5,112 nt of DNA from Deltaproteobacteria bacterium (GTDB lineage: Bacteria > Desulfobacterota > DSM-4660 > Desulfatiglandales > Desulfatiglandaceae), in assembly GCA_018644785.1 (NCBI GenBank), contig JABGPV010000335.1, positions 1-5,112 of the forward strand, given 5' to 3'. The position numbers and the translations under genes are program-made. Of the stretch, positions 1 through 5,112 are shown piece after piece. Under the pieces are notes generated by a model. The model was not told the origin of the DNA. It did not search any database and saw only the letters and a program-made list of their open reading frames with translations. Positions within the stretch are counted from its first letter, which is position 1, and each line of letters opens with the position of its first letter.

Positions 1-2
1 GG

Positions 3-143
3 CAGGAAGGGGCATGGACCGATTTCAACCGCATGTTCCGCAAGTATTTCCTCAAAAGCACTATACCTGCAACGCTGGAAACTGTGGAAAAAAGAGAGAC
101 AAACGACAACCGGCAGGGGACGCTTTTCTCAACCGATTTCTGA
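3..143 (+). CDS. 3' end of an upstream gene, possibly RidA/YjgF-like (partial)
   Basis: An open frame runs in from the left edge and stops at TGA 141-143, giving about 46 residues. It contains the segment AWTDFNRMFRKYF followed by IPATLETVEKRE. The spacing of 'DFN..F..YF' and then 'PA...TV' is reminiscent of the C-terminal part of RidA/YjgF enamine/imine deaminases (DFN.vY..yF....PAR.tV). However, the Arg normally following PA is not present and the last residues (NRQGTLFSTDF) do not match the usual EIEAIA ending. The frame is preferred over the other two because its composition is protein-like: frame 2 is Cys/His/Pro-rich and runs past the next start codon. The stop lies 30 bases before the transporter start, so the two genes could share a transcript. 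The family assignment is a guess; that some coding tail lies here is more likely than not. Confidence 0.35.
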   Translation, partial: QEGAWTDFNRMFRKYFLKSTIPATLETVEKRETNDNRQGTLFSTDF

Positions 144-159
144 ACAACCCTTGTGACAA

Positions 160-165
160 AGAGGT
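160..165 (+). promoter_or_regulatory. Ribosome binding site of the MFS gene
   Basis: AGAGGT lies 8 bases before ATG 174. It decides the start: the in-frame GTG at 153 would place this Shine-Dalgarno-like stretch inside the coding region and has no comparable purine-rich site of its own. Confidence 0.6.
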
Positions 166-173
166 CAACAACA

Positions 174-1463
174 ATGGATAATGGACAGGTGGCAAAGTTG
201 CTGCGGTTTCGGTGGTCGATATTCTGGGTACTGGCGACGGCTTATCTGTTTGTCTATTTCCACCGCCTCTCCCTTTCCGTCGTGGCAAACGACATCGTAC
301 GGGATTTCAACACGTCAGCCGGGGTCATGGGGTTTTTGGGTTCCATTTATTTCTATTGTTACGCTGCCATGCAGCTTCCGGCGGGACTTTTGTCCGATTC
401 CATCGGGCCTAGAAAAACCGTCACTGTTTTTCTTCTGGTGGCTGCTGCGGGAAGCATTCTTTTTGGCCTGGCGCCGGACATTTATACCGCTTTCGGGGGT
501 CGCATACTGGTTGGGTTCGGGGTCTCCATGGTCTTCATCCCCACCATGAAGATTCTGAGCCAGTGGTTCCGGGCAAAAGAGTTTGCTTCCATGGCAGGCA
601 TCCTCAATGCCGTTGGTGGTGTGGGAGCATTGGCCGCCACCTGGCTTTTGGCGTTCATGACATCCGGCATGGGCTGGCGCACCTCATTTGTCATCATCGG
701 CTGCTGCACCTTCTTCCTGGTTATTATGGTTTGGCTCGTGGTAAGGGATCGGCCCCAGGACCGTGGGTGGCCCTCTATCCAGGCCATTGAAAACATGGAA
801 AATGCCGGCAATGCCAAACCGGAGGAAATCGGGCTTATGGAAGGGGCCAAACGGGTTCTTTCCAATAAACATTTCTGGCCGGTGGCCATCTGGTTTTTCT
901 TCGATTGCGGGATCTTTTTTGGATTTGGCGCTCTGTGGGGGGGACCCTATCTGATGCACGTATACGGGTTAAGCCAAGGGGAAACAGGGGCCGTTCTGAG
1001 CATGATCGCCTATGGCATGATCGTGGGCAGCCCGCTGTTGGGGTTTGTTTCCGACCGGGTGTTGAAAAGCCGCAAAAAACCGTTCATCATATGCACCAGC
1101 ATCCTGACATGCCTGCTCCTGTGCCTCTATCTGGTCCCTGCCGGACTGCCCAGGCCGGCATTGTATGCCGTTTTTCTTGTGCTTTCGGTTTGCGCTTCTT
1201 CCATCGTGGTCATCGGTTTTACCACGACCAAAGAACTGTTTCCCGTGGAAATCGCCGGCACTTCCGTCGGCACGGTCAATCTATTCCCTTTTCTGGGCGG
1301 CGCTGTTTTCATGCCTTTTCTGGGGTGGATACTGGACCTGTACCCCAAAACAGAGACAGGCGGATATGCTCTTGAGGGATACTCGGCATTGCTTCTGGTG
1401 CTGTTCATCTCGTCAGTTCTGGCGCTCATCTGCACCTTTTTCATGAAAGAGACCTGGAAATAA
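174..1463 (+). CDS. Major facilitator superfamily (MFS) transporter, substrate unknown
   Basis: A 429-residue inner-membrane carrier, the usual MFS length. About twelve hydrophobic segments can be seen (near residues 14-29, 50-74, 82-99, 107-128, 138-161, 171-190, 234-258, 270-294, 303-321, 328-350, 365-389 and 404-424), split into two halves by a hydrophilic loop at about 192-232. The MFS motif A between helices 2 and 3 is present as GLLSDSIGPRKT (71-82), and its second-half counterpart as GFVSDRVLKSRKK (290-302). Helix 6 is followed by VVRDRPQDRGWP (189-200), an RDRP segment common in anion and sugar-acid type MFS carriers. By family it should move a small solute using an ion gradient; the substrate cannot be read from the sequence. 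Start at ATG 174 is chosen for its AGAGGT site; GTG 153 would add seven residues. It ends 14 bases before the ABC-F gene. Family is certain, specificity is not. Confidence 0.93.
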   Translation: MDNGQVAKLLRFRWSIFWVLATAYLFVYFHRLSLSVVANDIVRDFNTSAGVMGFLGSIYFYCYAAMQLPAGLLSDSIGPRKTVTVFLLVAAAGSILFGLAPDIYTAFGGRILVGFGVSMVFIPTMKILSQWFRAKEFASMAGILNAVGGVGALAATWLLAFMTSGMGWRTSFVIIGCCTFFLVIMVWLVVRDRPQDRGWPSIQAIENMENAGNAKPEEIGLMEGAKRVLSNKHFWPVAIWFFFDCGIFFGFGALWGGPYLMHVYGLSQGETGAVLSMIAYGMIVGSPLLGFVSDRVLKSRKKPFIICTSILTCLLLCLYLVPAGLPRPALYAVFLVLSVCASSIVVIGFTTTKELFPVEIAGTSVGTVNLFPFLGGAVFMPFLGWILDLYPKTETGGYALEGYSALLLVLFISSVLALICTFFMKETWK

Positions 1464-1477
1464 AATAAGATATCATC

Positions 1478-3292
1478 ATGGCGATATTAAGCCTTCAGAA
1501 CATCAGCCTGGCTCTTGGCGGACCGTTGATCCTGGACAAAGTCAATCTTCAAATCGAACAAAGTGAGCGCATATGCCTGGTGGGCCGAAACGGCGCAGGA
1601 AAAAGCACGCTCATAAACCTGATCAACAATGGGATCCAACCGGATTCAGGGGACATATTCCGCAAACCCGGCCTGGCCTTGGGAACCCTTTCCCAGGAAG
1701 TACCGCCACAAATCCAGGGAAAAATAATTGACGTTGTATCTTCCGGTCTAAAAGACATCCTTTCCAAAGATTCCCAGTATGCCTGGGGCATTCAAGCCCA
1801 TGTCGAAAAGATCATCACCCGGCTTAAACTAGCGCCGGACACAGAATTCAGAACGCTTTCCGCCGGTATGAAGCGAAGGGTCCTTCTGGCGAAGACCATT
1901 GCGGAAGGTCTTGATCTGCTGCTGTTGGACGAACCCACCAATCACATGGATATTCCTTCCATTGAATTGATGGAAAATTTCCTGCTTCAGTACCCAAAAG
2001 CTCTCCTTTTTGTCAGCCACGACCGGGTATTTCTGGAAAAGCTGGCCACCCGGATCATTGAAATTGACCGGGGGCGTCTCACCTCCTGGGCATGCGATTA
2101 CAGAACATACCTTGAGAGAAGAAGTGCACTCATTGAGTCTGAGGAAGAACATAACCGACAGTTTGATAAGAAGCTTTCCAAGGAGGAGATCTGGATCCGA
2201 AAGGGGATCAAGGCACGCCGAACCCGCGATGAGGGCAGGGTACACGCCCTCATGAAAATGCGTGAGGAAAAGCGGGCACGGCGTGAACAAACCGGCAAAG
2301 TACGAATGGCGGCCCAGGAGGCCGACCGATCCGGAAAAATCGTCCTCGAAGCGAAAAATGTGACGTACCATTATGATGACCACCCCATTATCAAAGCGTT
2401 TTCCACCACCATCCTGCGGGGAGATAAGGTGGGTGTTATGGGGCCCAACGGCTGTGGAAAAACGACCCTCATTCAGGTTCTTCTGAAAGAGCTGGAACCC
2501 TTTGAAGGCCATATCAGGCTGGGCGCCCGGGTTGAGTGCGCCTATTTCGACCAGACAAGAGAACAACTGGATCCGGAAAAAACCGTGATTGAGAATGTAA
2601 CGGGGGGTGGAGACTTCCTCATCATCAACGGTAAAAGCAGACACGCCGTGGGCTACCTCAAGGAATTCCTGTTCACCCCGGACCAGATGCGAAGTCCCGT
2701 CAAAACCCTTTCAGGGGGAGAAAGAAACCGACTCCTTCTGGCCCGTCTTTTCATGAAGCCCTCAAATCTTCTGGTACTGGACGAACCCACCAACGATCTG
2801 GATGCTGAAACCCTTGAACTGTTGGAAGAACTGCTGTTGAATTATCAAGGGAATGTGCTTTTGGTAAGCCATGACCGTGCGTTCTTGAATAACCTGGTCA
2901 CGAGCATTTTTGTTTTTGAAGGGAACGGCCGGATTACCGAATACATCGGCGGCTACGACGATTGGCTGAAACAGCGAAAAAAGAACAAAACAGAAATCCC
3001 CTCCAAGCCCGGGAAAAGTTGCACGAAAAAGCCCAAACCGAAACCCGAAGGCCGAAAAAAACTCACCTTCCGGGAAAACCGGGAACTTGAAGACATCCCT
3101 TCCCTGATCGAATCTCTTGAACAGGAACACGCCGTGCTTTTCGGCCGCATGTCGGACCCGGCGTTTTACAAAAATGAAGGCGGCGAAATTGCATACGCCA
3201 AGGAGCGGCTTCAATCCCTTGAAATCGAGCTTGAAAAAACCTACAAGCGATGGGAAACCCTTGATGCATTGAAGGAAATATATGATGACTAA
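1478..3292 (+). CDS. uup: ABC-F family ATPase, Uup type
   Basis: A 604-residue soluble protein with two ABC ATPase domains and no membrane segments, so an ABC-F protein and not a transporter. Domain 1: Walker A GRNGAGKS (36-43), signature LSAGM (127-131), Walker B LLLLDEP (147-153), switch His181. The linker between the domains (about 205-285) is highly charged and helical, with EEIWIRKGIKARRTRDEGRV (236-255 or so), a stretch typical of Uup proteins. Domain 2: Walker A GPNGCGKT (322-329), signature LSGGE (411-415), Walker B LLVLDEP (431-437), His465. A basic Lys/Pro-rich tether (about 498-530) leads to a C-terminal predicted coiled coil (about 533-604) like the Uup C-terminal domain, which in E. 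coli binds DNA. ABC-F proteins act on ribosomes; E. coli Uup also affects precise transposon excision and branched DNA. Both Walker B glutamates are present, so it should hydrolyse ATP. The ribosome binding site is weak (TAAGA, 7 bases before the ATG), and the start lies 14 bases after the MFS stop, so translation may depend on coupling. Confidence 0.93.
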   Translation: MAILSLQNISLALGGPLILDKVNLQIEQSERICLVGRNGAGKSTLINLINNGIQPDSGDIFRKPGLALGTLSQEVPPQIQGKIIDVVSSGLKDILSKDSQYAWGIQAHVEKIITRLKLAPDTEFRTLSAGMKRRVLLAKTIAEGLDLLLLDEPTNHMDIPSIELMENFLLQYPKALLFVSHDRVFLEKLATRIIEIDRGRLTSWACDYRTYLERRSALIESEEEHNRQFDKKLSKEEIWIRKGIKARRTRDEGRVHALMKMREEKRARREQTGKVRMAAQEADRSGKIVLEAKNVTYHYDDHPIIKAFSTTILRGDKVGVMGPNGCGKTTLIQVLLKELEPFEGHIRLGARVECAYFDQTREQLDPEKTVIENVTGGGDFLIINGKSRHAVGYLKEFLFTPDQMRSPVKTLSGGERNRLLLARLFMKPSNLLVLDEPTNDLDAETLELLEELLLNYQGNVLLVSHDRAFLNNLVTSIFVFEGNGRITEYIGGYDDWLKQRKKNKTEIPSKPGKSCTKKPKPKPEGRKKLTFRENRELEDIPSLIESLEQEHAVLFGRMSDPAFYKNEGGEIAYAKERLQSLEIELEKTYKRWETLDALKEIYDD

Positions 3293-3295
3293 GGA
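3291..3295 (+). promoter_or_regulatory. Ribosome binding site of the TPM gene, overlapping the uup stop codon
   Basis: AAGGA begins within the TAA stop of the preceding gene (3290-3292) and lies 9 bases before a TTG at 3305. It is too far (24 bases) from the in-frame ATG at 3320, so it favours the TTG start. The overlap suggests translational coupling. Confidence 0.5.
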
Positions 3296-3304
3296 TTTAT
3301 TTCG

Positions 3305-4111
3305 TTGTATGGTACTGGAATGTTACGATCTCTTAAACTGAAATACATAATTTTTTCATCTGCCCTGTTACTCTTGTCTCTGAGCACTATTCTTTCAGCC
3401 CGGGCAGAACGCCCCTTCCCAAAACCAAAGGGCCTCGTTAATGACTTCGCCAACGTGATTCCCCCGGCGTATCAGCAGAAGATCGCCGATGTCACGGGAG
3501 CATTGCTTCAAAAAACGGGAATTCCCGTGGTGGTTGTCACCATGCCGGATATGGGGGGCGCGGAGTATAACGACTATGCCAACCGCCTTTACAGGGCCTG
3601 GGGAATCGGCAAAAAGGGAGAAGACAGAGGCGTCCTGATCTTTGTAGCAGTTAAGGAAAGAAAGATGTGTATTGAGACCGGTTATGGTGTGGAGGGGATA
3701 CTCCCTGATGGCCTGGTCGGGGAGATACGCGACCGCCATATGACCCCTTATCTCAAACAAAACAAGTTCGGTGAGGGGTTGCTTGCAGGCACACTGGCCG
3801 TGGCCCAGGTCATTGCAAAGGCTTCAGGGATCGCGCTATCCGGTCAGATGCCGAAAAAAGCTGCCAAGAAACAGTCCGGATTTTCCTTTTTGCCGATTCT
3901 CATTATATTCATCATCGTTATGTTGATATCGAAAAGACGCGGCGGGTCCTGGTTCTTTTTCCTGGCCCTCCTCTTCGGCCTTGGCGGGGGCGGCCGTGGA
4001 TCGGGATACTCCAGCGGTGGGTCCGGTGGAAGCTTTGGCGGTTTCGGGGGCGGTTTCGGTGGTTTCGGGGGTGGCATGAGCGGTGGCGGCGGCGCTGGAG
4101 GAGGCTTTTAA
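3305..4111 (+). CDS. TPM-domain (YgcG-like) secreted/membrane protein with glycine-rich tail
   Basis: A 268-residue envelope protein. Residues 7-34 look like a signal peptide: basic start (LRSLKLK), hydrophobic core (YIIFSSALLLLSLSTIL), and a likely cleavage after ARA at 34. The TPM domain (about 41-175) shows the family landmarks VNDFANVI (45-52), GIPVVVVT (72-79), DRGVLIFVAVKERK (107-120) and ETGYGVEGILPD (124-135). A hydrophobic helix (about 194-209), a basic turn SKRRGG and a second short hydrophobic stretch (216-226) follow, then a tail of mostly Gly, Ser and Phe (227-268) ending GGGF. The domain should therefore lie outside the inner membrane, anchored by its C-terminal part. TPM proteins were proposed to be phosphatases on the basis of a plant lumen protein; bacterial roles are mostly undefined. 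Start: TTG 3305 has a well-placed AAGGA; ATG 3320 is an alternative giving 263 residues with the signal peptide intact. The nucleotidyltransferase-like gene starts 10 bases downstream. Confidence 0.88.
   Translation: MYGTGMLRSLKLKYIIFSSALLLLSLSTILSARAERPFPKPKGLVNDFANVIPPAYQQKIADVTGALLQKTGIPVVVVTMPDMGGAEYNDYANRLYRAWGIGKKGEDRGVLIFVAVKERKMCIETGYGVEGILPDGLVGEIRDRHMTPYLKQNKFGEGLLAGTLAVAQVIAKASGIALSGQMPKKAAKKQSGFSFLPILIIFIIVMLISKRRGGSWFFFLALLFGLGGGGRGSGYSSGGSGGSFGGFGGGFGGFGGGMSGGGGAGGGF
3983..4108 (+). repeat. Glycine-rich coding repeat (GGF/GGS units)
   Basis: The last 42 codons of the TPM gene are mainly Gly with Ser and Phe. At the DNA level the octamer GGTTTCGG recurs at 4040-4047, 4052-4059 and 4061-4068, at in-frame spacings of 12 and 9 bases, so the tail probably varies in length by slippage. 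Such low-complexity tails are usual in this family. Confidence 0.65.
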
Positions 4112-4116
4112 AGGAG
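4111..4116 (+). promoter_or_regulatory. Strong ribosome binding site of the nucleotidyltransferase-like gene
   Basis: AAGGAG lies 5 bases before ATG 4122 and shares its first base with the TAA stop of the TPM gene (4109-4111). It fixes the start at 4122 and rules out the in-frame ATG at 4083, which would overlap the TPM glycine-rich tail. Confidence 0.8.
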
Positions 4117-4121
4117 CAATT

Positions 4122-4853
4122 ATGGGAAGAAATCAAAAAGATCCAAAAGCGATATTACCGGATATCACCAACGCCTATAAGGCCCTTTTTGGGGATGACC
4201 TTGTCAGCATTATTCTTTATGGCAGTGCAACGGGGCAGGATTTCCGGCCTGGAAAATCTGACATTAATTTCATGGTTGTGGTCACAGAAGATGGCATAGA
4301 ACATCTTGACCAGGCCTTTGATGTTGTCAATAAATGGCGAAAAAAGGGCGTGGCTATTCCTCTCTTTTTGACGGAAGAGTACGTAAAGAGTTCCCTGGAT
4401 GTTTTTCCCATCGAATATCTCAATTTCCAGAACAATCACATCCTGGTGTTCGGAAAGGACATCCTTAAAGATCTCGAATTCAGCCCCGAATTCCTCCGGC
4501 TCCAGTGTGAAAGGGAGATCAAGGGCAAACTCCTTCTGTTGAGGGAGGCATTTCTCGAGACCTCAGGCAAAGGAAAGGCCCTAAAAGAGCTTATTACACA
4601 CGCTCTCCCGGCGCTGATGGCAATCTTTGAGGCCTTATTGCACCTGAAAAAGATAGACGTGCCAAGAGAAAGATGTGACATCGTCAGGGCAACGGCTGAC
4701 GCATTTGACTTGGAGCGTGGTGTGTTTGAAGGCCTCCTTGATATCAAGGAAGATAAGTCCAGGTTCAGTGATAAAGAAAGCCTCAATCTGTTTAAAAGCT
4801 GCTTAAAGGAAATGAGAAAGCTTTCTAAACTAATAAACGCATGGGGAGGTTAA
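4122..4853 (+). CDS. Nucleotidyltransferase-fold protein with altered active-site motif
   Basis: A 243-residue soluble protein without a signal peptide or membrane segment. The N-terminal part resembles the minimal nucleotidyltransferase (Pol beta-like) fold: a helix, then [11 protein letters not shown] (28-38) containing the Gly-Ser pair (34-35), and [11 protein letters not shown] (44-54). In active members the motif is GS...SDID, with both acids binding metal; here the second position is Asn49 (codon AAT 4266-4268). A third carboxylate may be Glu98 in FPIEYLNF (95-102), which is a guess. The rest (about 122-243) is predicted helical and rich in Lys, Glu and Leu, including [20 protein letters not shown] (125-144), possibly a helical partner domain like those of HEPN or KNTase-type proteins. 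It starts 10 bases after the TPM stop and its own stop is 1 base before lemA, so it is embedded in an envelope-protein operon. Function unknown; it could transfer nucleotides with reduced or altered chemistry, or act as a non-catalytic binding protein. Confidence 0.82.
   Translation: MGRNQKDPKAILPDITNAYKALFGDDLVSIILYGSATGQDFRPGKSDINFMVVVTEDGIEHLDQAFDVVNKWRKKGVAIPLFLTEEYVKSSLDVFPIEYLNFQNNHILVFGKDILKDLEFSPEFLRLQCEREIKGKLLLLREAFLETSGKGKALKELITHALPALMAIFEALLHLKKIDVPRERCDIVRATADAFDLERGVFEGLLDIKEDKSRFSDKESLNLFKSCLKEMRKLSKLINAWGG
4845..4849 (+). promoter_or_regulatory. Ribosome binding site of lemA, inside the preceding gene
   Basis: GGAGG, within the purine run GGGGAGG (4843-4849), lies in the last codons of the nucleotidyltransferase-like gene and 5 bases before ATG 4855. 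The upstream stop codon (4851-4853) falls between the site and the start, which suggests coupled translation. Confidence 0.8.
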
Positions 4854-4854
4854 C

Positions 4855-5112
4855 ATGGGGAAAGGACTAAAAACCCTGCTGGTCATTTTTGGCATATTGC
4901 TGCTTATGGTTTTTGCCGCTTATTCATTTCTAAAAGGGACATACAATACCCTTGTGACCATGGATGAGGGTGTCAAGGGGGCGTGGGCCCAGGTGGAAAA
5001 CCAGCTCCAGCGTCGTTATGACCTGATCCCCAATTATGTCGAGACGGTTAAGGGCTATGCCAAACACGAAAAAGAGGTTTTTGTGCAGGTAACCGAGGCC
5101 CGGTCAAAGGTG
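4855..5112 (+). CDS. lemA: LemA family membrane protein (5' part, cut by window end)
   Basis: The first 86 residues of a LemA protein, whose full length is usually about 180-200. A short basic start (MGKGLK) is followed by one hydrophobic helix (about 7-26) that should anchor the protein in the inner membrane. The family core then begins: [20 protein letters not shown] (30-49), [10 protein letters not shown] (51-60), [15 protein letters not shown] (62-76) and VTEARSKV (79-86). These are the most conserved stretches of LemA and match it nearly throughout. Known LemA structures are long alpha-helical bundles; the biochemical role is not established. Its neighbour in many genomes is a TPM-domain protein, as found here two genes upstream. 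The start is fixed by GGAGG five bases away and follows the previous stop by one base. The frame is open to the window edge with no sign of damage. Confidence 0.95.
   Translation, partial: MGKGLKTLLVIFGILLLMVFAAYSFLKGTYNTLVTMDEGVKGAWAQVENQLQRRYDLIPNYVETVKGYAKHEKEVFVQVTEARSKV

Noticed and set aside
153..173. GTG at 153 as the start of the MFS gene
   Set aside because: It would put the AGAGGT ribosome site inside the gene and adds only a polar MTKRSTT stretch with no family support; ATG 174 is better placed.
905..1375. A 156-codon plus-strand frame inside the MFS gene
   Set aside because: It is an out-of-frame shadow of the transporter, rich in Arg, His and Pro, with no domain.
1829..2644. 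A 271-codon open frame on the minus strand opposite the uup gene
   Set aside because: It lies wholly antisense to conserved ATPase motifs, its translation shows no recognisable domain and is rich in Phe, Cys and His as expected from reversed coding sequence, and it has no supporting context.
3844..4077. A proline-rich minus-strand frame (repeated PPKPP)
   Set aside because: It is the reverse complement of the Gly-rich tail codons of the TPM gene; the Pro richness comes from GGN codons read backwards.
4083..4121. ATG at 4083 as an earlier start of the nucleotidyltransferase-like gene
   Set aside because: It would overlap the TPM tail by 29 bases, and the strong AAGGAG site points to ATG 4122.
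4475..4497. A short direct repeat CGAATTC (twice within 23 bases) in the nucleotidyltransferase-like gene
   Set aside because: It is only seven bases, sits inside well-formed coding sequence and has no associated symmetry or context that would make it a regulatory site.
1..5112. tRNA or rRNA genes, CRISPR arrays, insertion sequences, rho-independent terminators
   Set aside because: Reading by eye I found no supporting structure or repeats; the gene spacing of at most 30 bases leaves almost no room between genes.

Overview
The window is a compact, one-direction stretch of bacterial chromosome. All supported genes lie on the plus strand and are separated by 1 to 30 bases, as in a multi-gene operon. 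Base composition is moderate. The protein style (an MFS carrier with a conserved RDRP segment after helix 6, a Uup-type ABC-F ATPase, and a TPM / nucleotidyltransferase / LemA group) suggests a Gram-negative bacterium of the Deltaproteobacteria / Desulfobacterota kind. That placement is an inference from general resemblance, not the result of a search.

Layout: bases 3-143 look like the 3' tail of an upstream gene, possibly RidA-like but with weak support. Bases 174-1463 encode a 12-helix major facilitator superfamily transporter. Bases 1478-3292 encode a 604-residue Uup-type ABC-F protein with two ATPase domains and a C-terminal coiled-coil region. Bases 3305-4111 encode a secreted or membrane-anchored TPM-domain protein with a glycine-rich tail. 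Bases 4122-4853 encode a cytoplasmic nucleotidyltransferase-fold protein whose second catalytic acid position is Asn. Bases 4855-5112 encode the first 86 residues of a LemA family membrane protein, cut by the window end.

The last three genes form the most interesting unit. TPM-domain and LemA proteins are often neighbours in bacteria and both are envelope proteins. Here a soluble nucleotidyltransferase-like protein sits between them, with strong ribosome binding sites overlapping or directly abutting the stop codons of the preceding genes. This suggests coordinated synthesis and perhaps a shared job at the membrane, which remains unknown. The transporter and the ABC-F gene appear to be co-transcribed housekeeping neighbours with no evident functional link to the trio. 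No stretch over 300 bases lacks a gene. I saw no RNA gene, insertion sequence, CRISPR array or convincing terminator, and no promoter I could support.
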